Source: Actinomyces wuliandei (lineage in GTDB: Bacteria > Actinomycetota > Actinomycetes > Actinomycetales > Actinomycetaceae). From it: a DNA stretch of 64,000 nt. Positions 25,902-35,911 of the stretch are shown here, in pieces; the stretch's first letter is position 1; each line of letters starts with the position of its first letter. The stretch spans positions 2,356,001 through 2,420,000 of the forward strand of contig NZ_CP025227.1 of NCBI RefSeq assembly GCF_004010955.1, given 5' to 3'. A model generated the notes under the pieces. It worked only from the letters and a program-made list of their open reading frames with translations, was not told the origin of the DNA and made no database searches. The position numbers were made by a program, and so were the translations under genes.

Positions 25902-28412
25902 TCAGGAACCCTGCAGCCTGCGCACCAGGCCATCAAACCGGCGCTTCCAGTCGGAGCTGATGTCCACGTTGAGCGCCCCGGGCCCTTTGCCCGTCCCGGC
26001 ATGCCCAGCATCCTGCTCCAGCACCTCAACGAACCGCTCCAGGAGCTCGCTCAAAGAGCGCGTCGCACTCACGCCCTTAGCCGCGCAGGCTTCCTCAAGG
26101 GCGGTCGCAACCGTGTTCTTCCCGTGGGTAATCACCACCCGGTTGCGCGCCTCATAAAGGAGCTCTTTCAGGTCTCCTCTTCCAAGGGTGTTCAGCTCAA
26201 GCCGACCAGAACCACCCTTGGCTGACAGGCAGCAAGGACCCTCGTGGAGAAGGCTTGTACCCTTTTTCCTGTTCTTTTTCGGTCTGCTGATCTCTGCGGC
26301 GACGACAAGCAGGCGCGCCAGGTCCTGGTCCTGGCTGGCCGTGGCGGCACCCCGTGCCAGGCAGGAGACAACCCTGAGCACGTCAAGGATGACGCCTGCA
26401 TGGCGGTCGCGGTCCTTGGCAGCCGTGGCGGCCTGGTAGTCCTGACGCAGGCTGTCGCACTCCTCCGCCAGCCCGGTCATGCGGCTGTCCCCGGCGCTGA
26501 GGACCCTGACGGCGGTGACAAGGTTGAGGCTGCGCAGGCTGGTCAGCGCCGCCTGGCACAGGGCCTGCTCTGCGTCGCGGTGCAGGGCAATACGGTGGAG
26601 CTGGGCCGTAAGTCTGCCGCATTCCTCCCCGGCCCTCCTTGCACCGGCGCCATCACGGCTCTCGTCGATGAAGGTCTGCAGGAACAGGGGGACAGCATGG
26701 GTCGCGCACCACTCCTGGGCCGCCCCCAGCGCCCCGTACACAGCCTGCTTCTGTCCGGTCCCCACGATCACGACCGCAGCCGGGCCCTTCTCCTCCAGGG
26801 CCGTCTCCATACAGCGCTGAGCGCGCTCCAGGACCGCTGCCGGGCACTCGTGCTCCTGTGCTTTTCCTGCACCGTAGCAGCGGCGCTCCACAAGGCTCCG
26901 ATCATCGGCACGCCAATCCTTATGCCGACAGGCCGAACGGGCTCTCTCAGCAATCCTGGAGGCCATCTTCTGCGACTCTTCGAGGGAGGAGTGAAGCAGG
27001 AGGAACATGACCGGCAACGGAACCCGGTCGCTCAGCATACCGCCCGGCACGGCCCGCCAAATTCTGTCCTCCGGGGGGCATGTCAGAACGCGCTCAGGTA
27101 ACGTCAGACGGTCATCGATGGCAGCCCCGCTGCCACAGGGGACAGTGTAGAGGACCGGCTCAGGTCCCGGACGGGAGATCCAGGAGGGAAGCCGCCCAGG
27201 CAGCTCCTTCTTGCTGTCGATATACTCGATGTCGCCACCTGAGGGAACTCCTGCGCTGTGGGTAGTGGTACCAATCTCATTGAGACACCTCTGCTGGCTG
27301 AGCCACAGGACGGAACCGGGGCATGGTCGCCCTTCTCGCCTTTTCTCCTCCACCTGCTTCTCCGCCTCCCCGATCGCCTCCCCCAGCGTCAGCTCCCATT
27401 TTTTTGCCTTCTTAGCCGCCTTCCCCGCCGCACACTCCTGCTTATTCTTGTTGGGCAGGTTCAGGAACAGATCCTCCCCAGAGGCTTCCCCCCGATCCTC
27501 CTCCTCCTTGCGAAGGGTCCTGTAGTGCTCACGCGCCCAGGCCCTCAGCGCCAGGCTGGCGCTGGTGTCCGCCCGAGCCATAGACAGGCGGGCGATCGTC
27601 GCCAGCCCCTCCTCTCCCAGCCTGCAGGGCGAGCTCTGGTAGTGGCGCAGGACCTCCGCCAGCTGCCAGTAGGAGTCATCCGCAGGCCCCTGGCCCGGGC
27701 AGCGCTGCGCCTCCTCAAGGTAGCCCAGTGAGCGCAGCCAGTAGAACGGTGCTACTTCCCTGGAGGGGAACCGCAGGACGAACGGTTCTGCCCCCTTGTT
27801 CTCCCCCGCCCCTGGGGCCGCGGCGAGACACCAGTCCCGGCCAAGCATGTCGGCAGCGCCCATGATCGCGAAGACCAGCGTCGTCGCCCCTGACACCCCG
27901 TTGATAACGACCTTCTCCGAGGGGTCGAGGCGGCTCAGACCCTCCTGGACCACCAGGACGTCCTCCTTCTCCTCCAGACCCGCGCACGTCACGCGCTCAG
28001 CCCGGATGCTGACGTCCTGCCCCAGCCTCTGCCTGATCCCCTCCCGACCAGCGTCAGAGCACAGAATCTTCTCCATCAGCTCGGCAATAGGTTCCGTCGG
28101 GGTTCCCTCGCGCCCACCCGAGGTCCCGACCAGAAGCACCGTGACCTGCTTGTCCTGCCGGGCTTGCGACCGCAGGACGGGAGCGAGCGGCCTCTCGCTG
28201 AACCGGGCACCTGGAGGCGCGTCCAGCACGAGGCCAGCCACGCGGGCCATGTCCGCGGATGTTCCCGGCACCTCGGCGCCGAGAAGGCTGTCAGCCTGCT
28301 CCTGCAGCCCACCCAGCAGCCTCTGGCGCTCCTCGCCCCGCTCGCGCAAACTAAGTTGCACAATATCGTTATTGAGGTCTCCGTCGCCAACGGGGTGGAT
28401 TATAATAGTCAC
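25902..28412 (-). CDS. Large CARF-HEPN protein (Csm6/Csx1-like)
   Basis: An 836-aa protein. I take GTG 28412, with AGGAG just upstream, rather than the in-frame GTG 28439. A CARF-like Rossmann region has VTVLLVGTSGG (about 91-101) and VVINGVSGATTLVFAIMGAA (about 168-187). A second similar piece, VVIVGTGQKQAVYG, occurs near 545-560. The C-terminus has the HEPN ribonuclease motif RNRVVITHGK (R-x4-6-H, residues about 756-763). Such proteins are RNases switched on by cyclic oligoadenylate made by Cas10, which is encoded divergently here. At 836 aa it is nearly twice the usual Csm6 length, with a long middle region containing the possible second CARF half. The family call rests on these short motifs and on context. 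Confidence 0.72.
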   Translation of the reverse strand: MTIIIHPVGDGDLNNDIVQLSLRERGEERQRLLGGLQEQADSLLGAEVPGTSADMARVAGLVLDAPPGARFSERPLAPVLRSQARQDKQVTVLLVGTSGGREGTPTEPIAELMEKILCSDAGREGIRQRLGQDVSIRAERVTCAGLEEKEDVLVVQEGLSRLDPSEKVVINGVSGATTLVFAIMGAADMLGRDWCLAAAPGAGENKGAEPFVLRFPSREVAPFYWLRSLGYLEEAQRCPGQGPADDSYWQLAEVLRHYQSSPCRLGEEGLATIARLSMARADTSASLALRAWAREHYRTLRKEEEDRGEASGEDLFLNLPNKNKQECAAGKAAKKAKKWELTLGEAIGEAEKQVEEKRREGRPCPGSVLWLSQQRCLNEIGTTTHSAGVPSGGDIEYIDSKKELPGRLPSWISRPGPEPVLYTVPCGSGAAIDDRLTLPERVLTCPPEDRIWRAVPGGMLSDRVPLPVMFLLLHSSLEESQKMASRIAERARSACRHKDWRADDRSLVERRCYGAGKAQEHECPAAVLERAQRCMETALEEKGPAAVVIVGTGQKQAVYGALGAAQEWCATHAVPLFLQTFIDESRDGAGARRAGEECGRLTAQLHRIALHRDAEQALCQAALTSLRSLNLVTAVRVLSAGDSRMTGLAEECDSLRQDYQAATAAKDRDRHAGVILDVLRVVSCLARGAATASQDQDLARLLVVAAEISRPKKNRKKGTSLLHEGPCCLSAKGGSGRLELNTLGRGDLKELLYEARNRVVITHGKNTVATALEEACAAKGVSATRSLSELLERFVEVLEQDAGHAGTGKGPGALNVDISSDWKRRFDGLVRRLQGS

Positions 28413-28789
28413 GGCCTCTCCTACGACTGGTTCTGTCACGTCCCGGCCGCCTCACCAGGCACCCAAGTCTGGCTGCCTCACGGGCGGCGGGAGCCCTGCG
28501 GACGCAGGCAGCCAACGCGGCAAGGGCACCAGCACAGCCAGGCTGCCGGTACTGTCACGATACCGCCACGCAACTGCGTCATCTCACTGCGGCGGCGACA
28601 TCCGTCATACAACTGTGATGCTACCCCACTCCCCTCCTCCGCGCCCACACCCCGGCACCGACTGGGACACCACTGGCCTCCCAGCCTTTGATTTAGGCGG
28701 ACCAAATTAGCCCCACGCCTCGTCAGGCTGTGTCACACTGTGGTGACCTGCCGCGTCCCCGGATCTGCCGCTGGCCCTGGAGGAGCCCC
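28413..28789. promoter_or_regulatory. Divergent promoter region of the CRISPR module
   Basis: This 377-bp interval separates the leftward CARF-HEPN gene from the rightward cas10 operon and must hold both promoters. I see no repeat-spacer structure. Patches such as TTTGATTTAGGCGG (28689-28702) are AT-richer than the surroundings, but no box pair is convincing. GGAGGAG before ATG 28790 is the cas10 ribosome site. Confidence 0.5.
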
Positions 28790-30919
28790 ATGTACCTTGT
28801 CATGCTGGAGACCAACAGCAACCAGCGCTACATCTTCTCCTCCCCGCGCCTGCGGGAGAACATCGGCGCCTCCGCCCAGCTGACGCGGCTGCCAGGCTGG
28901 GTCGAGGACGCGCTCACGACCACCAACGTGGCCGACGGGTGGGAGAAGGCGCACCCGCGCCCACAGGACGACTCCTCCGGCCTCAGCACGCAGTGGGTGT
29001 CCCGGGCCTCCGGCAAGGTCATCCTCAGGGTGGACGAGAAGGAGCAGGCGCGCACGGTTGTCCGCCACGTGACCCGCAAGGCCTTTGAGGAAGCGCCCGG
29101 CATCGACGTCTCGGGAGTCTTCGTCGAGATGCGCGGGGACCACGTCACTGCGGAGGACCTCAAGACGATCCATGCCGAGGCGGCCCGGTACGCCCTGGTC
29201 CGCCCTCCCACGAGCGCCCGCTTCAGCCGGATGCCCTTCCTGGCCCAGGCGGAGGACTCCGTGCTGCCCGCCGCGCCCCCGCTCGGCGTCGGCGACGAGT
29301 CGAGGGACGACCGGGAGGCGCCGCTGTCCCTGGAGTCTCGGGTCAAGAGGTACCAGGCCTACTGGTCCCGCAAGGAGCTCATCGACCTCGCGTGCCAGAG
29401 AGAGGGCGACCTCGCCGCTGCCAGGGAGCGGCTCTCACGCGACCAGCGCATGCTGGAGAAGAAGCTGAGGGCAGCCTTCCTCCTCGACGGCCAGGGAAGC
29501 GGCAGCCCGGGCAACACCGCCAGCGGTACAGGAGAGGCTAAGGACGACACGGGTGTTCGCCGCCTTGAGGACCTGCTCCAGGCCAACTCACGCCGCTCCA
29601 GCCCGCCTGGCTCAGGCACGTCCGGCACACGCGCCACCTCGGGCAGCAGCGTCTCGGAAGGACCGGAAGCACAGACCTCCAACTGGCGGCGCGCCCTGCC
29701 AAGAGTTGCCGTCATCCACATTGACGGCAACGGCGTGGGCGCGATCATGCGGGACCTGGACAGGGCACTTGGCCAGGTCCCTCCCGAGAAGCTCGAGAGG
29801 GCGGTCGACTGCACAAATGACGACCCGGACGCCTTGCGCCGCTTCGTACTTGAGGTCAGCAAGCGGCTGAACAACACGGTCATGGAGGCCTTCGCTGGCG
29901 CCTGGGCGGACGTCGCCGGATGGGCCGAGCAGGACGCAGCGGCGGCGGGCCGAGCGCCTACCGCAGTACCAGTCGTCCCCGTCATCCTGGGCGGCGACGA
30001 CGTCACCGTCATCGCCAGCGGCGACTACGCCCTGCCCTTCGCGGACTCCTACCTCCGTCGCTACGAGGAGGGGACGCGAGACGACCCGCTGCTCTGCTAC
30101 CTCCATGACGTGGACGCGGATGGTCCCACAGGCGCGCGCTCGCGACCGGACACCAGCCAGGAGCAGCAACCTGCCTCTCCAGGCGCCCTGACCGCAGCGG
30201 CAGGAGTCGTCATCACACGCAACGGTTTCCCCTTCCACACCGCCTACGACCTGGCCGAGAAGCTTGTCACCCGGGCCAAGACGGTCGCCAAGTCCCAAGT
30301 ACCGGCACGGTCGGTCCTGACCTACCACGCCCTGCTCGACTCCACCGTCCTGGACGCCGACCAGGCCCTGGACGCCTACTCCTCCTTCACCACCCGCCCC
30401 TGGCTTCTCACGGATAAGGACGACGGGGAGCGGCGCAGCCCTGCAGCCCCGCCCGTAAGCACCGCCTCACCCGGAGCAGGCCAGGACACCGCCGCGCACA
30501 TCTCCTGGACCGATGTCTGCCAGCGGGTCAGGGTCTTCAAGGAGGGTGTGGAGGAAGAGAACGACGAGCGCCACCGTTACAGGGCCTCCGCCACGTCTCC
30601 CGGAGCCCGGGAGAAGGTCGTCTTCCCCCGGACCCGGGCCGTCCGTATCCGCCGCTACCTCTCCGACGCCGCCCAAGCCAGGCTCGCTAACGAGCAGGGC
30701 CGACGCAAGAGGTTGGAGCGCACGGCGGAAAGAGAGTGGGAGGCGGCCAGGAAGGCTCGTGACTGCCCCAGACTGATCGAAAGGATCGGCGGCAGGAAGG
30801 AGGCCTTGTTCGACCTCCTGGAGCTGGCCGACCTGCTGCCAGACAGCTACCTGGGCAGGTCAGCCACGGCAGACCACCACGACCCTATGGCCCCAGCCTT
30901 CGAGGAGAGCCAGGTATGA
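28790..30919 (+). CDS. cas10: Cas10-like polymerase subunit, GGDD motif, no HD domain
   Basis: A 709-aa large subunit of a type III CRISPR effector. It opens directly with a Cas10 palm-like segment (YLVMLETNSNQRYIFSSPRL followed by RENIGASAQL). The second palm begins around 305 with VAVIHIDGNGVGAIM, and the catalytic GGDD is at 401-404 in VILGGDDVTVIASG. These residues make cyclic oligoadenylate on target RNA binding. The N-terminal HD DNase domain is not present and the start is fixed by a good ribosome site (GGAGGAG, six bases), so the loss looks real. A 4-base overlap couples it to csx10. Cas10 without HD should signal but not cut DNA. No zinc-finger cysteines are visible between the palms. 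Confidence 0.88.
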   Translation: MYLVMLETNSNQRYIFSSPRLRENIGASAQLTRLPGWVEDALTTTNVADGWEKAHPRPQDDSSGLSTQWVSRASGKVILRVDEKEQARTVVRHVTRKAFEEAPGIDVSGVFVEMRGDHVTAEDLKTIHAEAARYALVRPPTSARFSRMPFLAQAEDSVLPAAPPLGVGDESRDDREAPLSLESRVKRYQAYWSRKELIDLACQREGDLAAARERLSRDQRMLEKKLRAAFLLDGQGSGSPGNTASGTGEAKDDTGVRRLEDLLQANSRRSSPPGSGTSGTRATSGSSVSEGPEAQTSNWRRALPRVAVIHIDGNGVGAIMRDLDRALGQVPPEKLERAVDCTNDDPDALRRFVLEVSKRLNNTVMEAFAGAWADVAGWAEQDAAAAGRAPTAVPVVPVILGGDDVTVIASGDYALPFADSYLRRYEEGTRDDPLLCYLHDVDADGPTGARSRPDTSQEQQPASPGALTAAAGVVITRNGFPFHTAYDLAEKLVTRAKTVAKSQVPARSVLTYHALLDSTVLDADQALDAYSSFTTRPWLLTDKDDGERRSPAAPPVSTASPGAGQDTAAHISWTDVCQRVRVFKEGVEEENDERHRYRASATSPGAREKVVFPRTRAVRIRRYLSDAAQARLANEQGRRKRLERTAEREWEAARKARDCPRLIERIGGRKEALFDLLELADLLPDSYLGRSATADHHDPMAPAFEESQV

Positions 30920-33231
30920 GCGAGCCAGGTATGAGCACAGGCATGGGCTCCAACGCCGGGGCATCTGTCCAGGAGCCACCCGTGCCCACGGACGAGATCC
31001 ACGATGTTCCCCTCTCGTTCCCCCTCTCGGTGGTCTTCGCCTCCGACTGGGGTGTGGGCACCGGCACCGGGGTAGCAGGAGGTGTCCGTTCCGTCATCGA
31101 GCGGGACAGGCGGGGCCTGCCCGTGGTCCGCGGCACCGTGCTGGCTGGGGCGGTCCGTGAGCAGGCCGCGCTCGTCGCCCAGGCGCTCGACGCCGCCGAC
31201 ACTCCGGAAGACGCCCCTCAAAAGGGCGGCTGGCGCCGTTTCACCGAGGCGCTGTTCGGGACGAACGAGAACCCACGGCTGGTCACCTTCTCTGATGCCG
31301 CTATCGCCCGCGACCCCTCCACAGGCGGCGAACTGAGCGAGGACATGGTCCACGAGGTGGTGTCCCTGAAGATCGACGACAGGACGGGCGCGGCCGAGGA
31401 GGACCACCTGAGGTTCCTTGAGAGAGCCCGCGCCTGCACCCTGAGCGGCCAGGTCGAGCTGGTCTCCATCGACCCGCACGGGCGCCCCATCACCTGGGAC
31501 GGCCAGCAGCGCCGGGCGGCCCGGCTCGTCCTGACACTGTCAGCACTGCTGGTGCGCGCCATCGGCTCCCACCGCACCGACGGCGACGGGGAGTGCACTG
31601 TGCTCCTCGGTGAGGAGATCGAGGACGGGGCTCCTGACCTGGTCCAGAAGCGGGCACAGAGACAGGCTCGGGAGGTGAGAACCCAGTGCCGTGCCTGGCT
31701 GCGGGAGAAGTGGGCCCAGACCGCCCCGCAGGTCCCAGCACCCCGAGGCGACGACGCGCAGCGTCTGGCGAGCACCCCGCACCTGCCCGGGAGGGGCCTG
31801 CAACACCGTCAGGACAAGGACGTACGCGCCTCGGCAGAGGGCGCCCCGCCGGAGACGACCTACCGCCAAGCCAACCTCGACATTACCCTTGACACGCCGG
31901 TCATCTCCTACGAGACACCCATGTTCAACGAGGTGCGCTCCCTGGACTTTCTGCGCGGCACGGCCCTGCTCCCCCTGGTGCACCGCAGGCTGCGCCAGAA
32001 GCTGGACAGCCCGCTCGTGCGTGACGCCGTCGTGACCGGTGACCTTCTGGTCTCCGACGCCCGGGCGGTGGTTGACGACATACTTGGGCTACCTGTCCCG
32101 CTGGTCCTGTCCAGGCCCAAGATCGAGCGAGACACCCCAGGTGAGACGCCCCCTGCGGTTCTCGCGGAGGCCACCGGTACGGAGGAGGCCGGCCAGAGTG
32201 GGACTACCGGTGCTGCACAGGAGAGCAGGCTGCTCCACGTGACCAACCGCCTGCTCGCACCTGAGCCGCCGGACGTGCACACGCCGATCCGCTCCGGCTA
32301 CCTCTTTCTTCCTGACCTTCCCGGAGGGTCTCCCGCCCGCCCCTCCCCTGATCCGCAGGCAGTCTCCCGGACCGACGACGTCATTGGTGCCATCGGCGCC
32401 CCAGCCCTCGTGGGCCGTCAGTCCATCGCCCTGGACCCGCTCACGGGTGCCGCTGGCGAGGGCCAGCTCTTCCTGGTCCGTGCACTGCCCGAGGGCCTGC
32501 GCATGCGGGCCACCGTCACCATGAGCGAGCGCCTCTACCGTGAGGTCCAGAACCACCTGCCAGACGCGTTCCCACAGGAGTCCTTCCCCGAACGTATTGG
32601 GTCGTGGCGCCTGAGCGGGACCTACGGGCGGGCCACGTGCCACCTGGGCGGCTTCGACCCGGTCGAGCCTCCACAAGCCACCTGGTCCAAGGAGGCCGCA
32701 GGGACCCGTCTGTGGACCACGCTGTGGTTCACCTCCGACGTCCTGGTCCGCTCCCCCGCGCTGGGGCCGGGCGGCAGGCTCAGGGATCTGCTCACTGCGC
32801 TGAGGAGGGCCGGAGCAAGGGTCAGGCTGGCTGACGAGGGCTGTCGTGACGACCGTGACAGGAGCCGTTTCTCCGCAGGTGTGCGCCACCGGCGCGTGGA
32901 CTCCTGGGCGGCTGCGGACAAGCAGCCGCGAGCCACCCGCACGGCCATCCAGGCGGGCTCCGTCCTCAAGGTGAGCCCTGCCGAGGACGCTGACGAGAAG
33001 GCCGCCATGGCAGCGCTGACCCGCCTGTCGGTGACCGGTGTCGGCGAGCTGACAGCCCAGGGCTTCGGACGCTTTGTCGTCGACCACTGGCTGCTGGAAA
33101 GCAAGAACAAGGAGCTGCGGCTCTCCCGTCTTTGTGCAGCAGCCTTTACTGCTTCTGCGGGTTCCAGTTCTACGGGTACCAACACCGCCAGGTCTGAGAC
33201 CGCCACTGCGAGGACGGAGAAGAGCCAGTGA
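30916..33231 (+). CDS. csx10: Csx10-like RAMP (Cas5-type) subunit
   Basis: A 771-aa RAMP protein. The N-terminal signature FASDWGVGTGTGVAGGVRSV followed by RDRRGLPVVRGTVLAGAVRE is the Csx10 style of Cas5-like subunits in type III-D. A second domain begins around residue 318 (SYETPMFNEVRSLDFLRGTA, then VTGDLLVSDA). The C-terminus has the glycine-rich loop TGVGELTAQGFGRF. In the complex it would cap the crRNA 5' handle next to Cas10. It overlaps cas10 (ATGA) and the next gene (GTGA) by four bases each. Residues 260-300 and 420-480 look like linkers. Confidence 0.78.
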   Translation: MSEPGMSTGMGSNAGASVQEPPVPTDEIHDVPLSFPLSVVFASDWGVGTGTGVAGGVRSVIERDRRGLPVVRGTVLAGAVREQAALVAQALDAADTPEDAPQKGGWRRFTEALFGTNENPRLVTFSDAAIARDPSTGGELSEDMVHEVVSLKIDDRTGAAEEDHLRFLERARACTLSGQVELVSIDPHGRPITWDGQQRRAARLVLTLSALLVRAIGSHRTDGDGECTVLLGEEIEDGAPDLVQKRAQRQAREVRTQCRAWLREKWAQTAPQVPAPRGDDAQRLASTPHLPGRGLQHRQDKDVRASAEGAPPETTYRQANLDITLDTPVISYETPMFNEVRSLDFLRGTALLPLVHRRLRQKLDSPLVRDAVVTGDLLVSDARAVVDDILGLPVPLVLSRPKIERDTPGETPPAVLAEATGTEEAGQSGTTGAAQESRLLHVTNRLLAPEPPDVHTPIRSGYLFLPDLPGGSPARPSPDPQAVSRTDDVIGAIGAPALVGRQSIALDPLTGAAGEGQLFLVRALPEGLRMRATVTMSERLYREVQNHLPDAFPQESFPERIGSWRLSGTYGRATCHLGGFDPVEPPQATWSKEAAGTRLWTTLWFTSDVLVRSPALGPGGRLRDLLTALRRAGARVRLADEGCRDDRDRSRFSAGVRHRRVDSWAAADKQPRATRTAIQAGSVLKVSPAEDADEKAAMAALTRLSVTGVGELTAQGFGRFVVDHWLLESKNKELRLSRLCAAAFTASAGSSSTGTNTARSETATARTEKSQ

Positions 33232-35357
33232 CTGTGACCCGCTACGACCTGACCGTCTATGTCGAGACACTCTCCCCGCTCCACTCGGGCGGCATCGACG
33301 AGGAGGTGGACCGCAGCCGGGACGACCGCACCAGCGTGCCCCGGGCCTTTGCCCGTGACGGGCGCGGCCGCCCTGTGCTCACCGGCCGCTCGGTCAAGGG
33401 GGCCTTCCGCGCCGCCTGGCAGCGCCATTGCGAGGACGCGGCCACAGGCGCGGACGACGCGGCCAGCAGCTCAGCGGGGTCACCAGGTGACGGGCACAGG
33501 ACAACAGAGCGAGAGCCCCTGGAGCGCCTCCTGTGGGGTGCCACAACCCGCAACAAGGCGGACCGCGCGGAGAATGAGGTGCTGCGTGCCGCTGCCCTGA
33601 CCTTTCACCCGGTCAGCCTGGGGGAAGCCGCCAGCCGCGTTCCAGCTGGCTCAGACTCGACGCCGCAGCGCGCTCCGGACCGCAGGGCCAGCAGGAGCCA
33701 TGAGGCAGGCAGCAGAAGCCGCGAGGCAGACAGCGAAGGAGAGGGCACGGCAGAGACGGACATACCCGGGCAGTCCGCAGACCTACCCACTCGCACAGGT
33801 ATCGCCGTGGACCGCTACTGGGGCACGGCAGGCAGCACGGCCTTGTTCCAGCACGAGTACGTGCCCGCAGGGCGGCTGCTGGAGCTGAGGATCACCGCCC
33901 AGGCAGGGGAGATGCCGCTGGACTCCCACCACGACAGCCTTCCACGCCCCTGGAACCCGGCTGCGGTGACCGAGACGCAGGTGGAGAGCCTCCTCACCGA
34001 CATCCTCGGACTGCTCAAGGCAGGCCTGGTCACCTTTGGTGGCCGCAAGGGTGCGGGCTGGGGACGGGTGCAGCTGGCGAGTAAGCCCACGGTGAGAGCA
34101 GGCGGAAAGCACCCGGGCAGGGCCTGGCACCTGACCAGGTCCAGGCTGGGATCCCGTGAGGACCTGCGCCGCTGGCTGTCAGGTGGTGAGAACATCACTG
34201 GGCGCATCGCCGAGGCTGTCGAGAAGTCTGCGAGAGCGGTAGCGACAACCTCCCCACGGGTGCGTATCGAGATCTGCTGGACCAGCCCGACGGGGATTCT
34301 CGTGGCCACGCCACCGGAGGAGCCCTCTGTCAGTGGCCCTCGGAACGACCAGCCAGCCGAGGGCAGGGCGGGCACGAGCCCAGGACGCCCGGGAGATAGC
34401 AGGACACGAGACGGAAAGACCCTCAGGAGGCGGGACGACCGCAAGGACGAGGTAGAAGAGACCACCCCAACCGTGCCGCTGCGCTCAGGCCCTGGAGAGG
34501 ACGACCCGCTGGTCCTGCCCGGCTCCTCGGTGCGCGGTGCCCTGCGCTCGCGGGCCTCACGCATCGCCCGCACGGTCCTGGCGGCCCACAAGGAGGTCCA
34601 CGAGAAGGACTGGCAGGGCATGTACATCCACGCCCAGCTGGCTGAGGACCCTCCTCTGGTCAGGGACCTCTTCGGCAGCACCGAGCACCGCGGCGCCCTC
34701 ACCGTCTTGGACACCGAGGCCCGCGAGAACGGGACACCCCGCACAGTGACCCACAACGCGGGCGACCGGTGGACCGGAGGCGCCGCAGGTGGCGCCCTCT
34801 ACAGTGAGAAGGTTTACGACGGCACCCGGTGGAACGATATTGTCCTTGAAGTAGACCTTGACGCTCTGGGCAGGCAGCTGGAAACAGGAGGAGAGGAAGC
34901 GGCGGAGGGCCGGTCAGGAGCCGACGGCCAGCCCGGTCCCGGCAGCCATCCCGGTCCTCCTGACCAATCCGATGGCTCTGAGCTGGCGAGGGTCAGCCGG
35001 CAGCGGGCGGCCTGGTGCCTACTGGGTCTGACCCTCGCCGAGCTGGCCGCCGGGACGCTGCCGCTGGGCAGCCGCAGCACTCGCGGGATGGGGCAGGTGC
35101 GTGTCACCGGTATCTGTGTGTCGGGCACCGGCGGCGTGCAGGACATCGTTGACGACCTGCCCTGGGATCTCGCTGCTCCTGACGACGACGTCCCTGGCGC
35201 CTCGTCCCTGGCCAGACAGGTGCTGACCAGGCTGCAGGATGTCAACAAGAAGATCGAGCCCCAGGCAAACAGCCAGGGCCTGACCGGCTGGTCCTCCTAC
35301 CTGGTTGAGCCGGGACAGGAGACGGAAGGAGGCAGCAGTGACCAGACAGCAGGATGA
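33228..35357 (+). CDS. Double-Cas7 (RAMP) fusion subunit
   Basis: A 709-aa protein with two Cas7-like RAMP halves. The first (1 to about 300) has ETLSPLHSGG, PVLTGRSVKGAFRAAWQRHC and the glycine-rich VTFGGRKGAGWGRVQL. The second (about 335-690) has VLPGSSVRGALRSRASRIAR, DLFGSTEHRGALTVLDTEAR and LPLGSRSTRGMGQVRV. A hydrophilic Arg/Glu/Ser-rich linker lies between them and another inside the first half. Cas7 subunits form the crRNA-binding backbone and cut target RNA. A covalent double Cas7 is known from the III-D variant of Synechocystis (Cas7-2x), which this recalls. The start is GTG 33228, overlapping the csx10 stop. Confidence 0.78.
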   Translation: MTVTRYDLTVYVETLSPLHSGGIDEEVDRSRDDRTSVPRAFARDGRGRPVLTGRSVKGAFRAAWQRHCEDAATGADDAASSSAGSPGDGHRTTEREPLERLLWGATTRNKADRAENEVLRAAALTFHPVSLGEAASRVPAGSDSTPQRAPDRRASRSHEAGSRSREADSEGEGTAETDIPGQSADLPTRTGIAVDRYWGTAGSTALFQHEYVPAGRLLELRITAQAGEMPLDSHHDSLPRPWNPAAVTETQVESLLTDILGLLKAGLVTFGGRKGAGWGRVQLASKPTVRAGGKHPGRAWHLTRSRLGSREDLRRWLSGGENITGRIAEAVEKSARAVATTSPRVRIEICWTSPTGILVATPPEEPSVSGPRNDQPAEGRAGTSPGRPGDSRTRDGKTLRRRDDRKDEVEETTPTVPLRSGPGEDDPLVLPGSSVRGALRSRASRIARTVLAAHKEVHEKDWQGMYIHAQLAEDPPLVRDLFGSTEHRGALTVLDTEARENGTPRTVTHNAGDRWTGGAAGGALYSEKVYDGTRWNDIVLEVDLDALGRQLETGGEEAAEGRSGADGQPGPGSHPGPPDQSDGSELARVSRQRAAWCLLGLTLAELAAGTLPLGSRSTRGMGQVRVTGICVSGTGGVQDIVDDLPWDLAAPDDDVPGASSLARQVLTRLQDVNKKIEPQANSQGLTGWSSYLVEPGQETEGGSSDQTAG

Positions 35358-35910
35358 CCACCTTCTGAGTACGCCTCTGCGCAGAGGCTGGTGGACGGTC
35401 TCGCCGATCCCTCAGGGTACCCTCCACAAGGTTCTCGACCGGGCCGCCGGTACCGTCGCTGAAGGCCTGGAGTGGCAGGGGATCGCCTACACCACAGCCG
35501 GTGCGCGTGCGGTGCAAGAGGTGAGCGCTGACGCCACGCTGCGCGGAACGCACAGCCCAGACGCAGCAGACGCAGAGGTGCCGCTGGGCACAGTCTACGA
35601 GCTACGCCTGTGGACGGTGCTCAGCGAGTCGATGCGTGGCAGCGCCAGCCTGCTCGCCCGTGAGCTGCGGTGGCTCAACGGCTCAGACGCGGTGGAGGTC
35701 ACCATCAGCGCTGGCAGTGCCAGCACAACCGCTCAACCGTCCGAAGGCACGCAAGAGACCTGCTGGTTCCGAGAGAACACGTACCTCCAGCACAGAGCGG
35801 ACCCCTCGTCCACGGACGGCGCCATGACAAGTATCGAGGTCTTTGTCGAGGAGCAGAAGTACTCTAACACGGTCTTCATCGACGAGCTCATGACCGGAAG
35901 GTGGATCTGA
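35338..35910 (+). CDS. Csx19-like small subunit of the type III complex
   Basis: A 190-aa protein from GTG 35338, which follows GAAGGAGG at five bases; the reading frame extends back to 35305 but without such a site. It overlaps the preceding gene by 20 bases. The segment VYELRLWT near residue 80, then LLARELRWLNG, and a closing beta-rich part ending FIDELMTGRWI, remind me of Csx19 (TIGR03984), a III-D-specific subunit. Position in the operon, between the double Cas7 and a TIGR03986-like gene, supports this. Sequence similarity is weak by eye, so an unrelated small subunit remains possible. Confidence 0.55.
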   Translation: MTRQQDDHLLSTPLRRGWWTVSPIPQGTLHKVLDRAAGTVAEGLEWQGIAYTTAGARAVQEVSADATLRGTHSPDAADAEVPLGTVYELRLWTVLSESMRGSASLLARELRWLNGSDAVEVTISAGSASTTAQPSEGTQETCWFRENTYLQHRADPSSTDGAMTSIEVFVEEQKYSNTVFIDELMTGRWI

Positions 35911-35911
35911 G

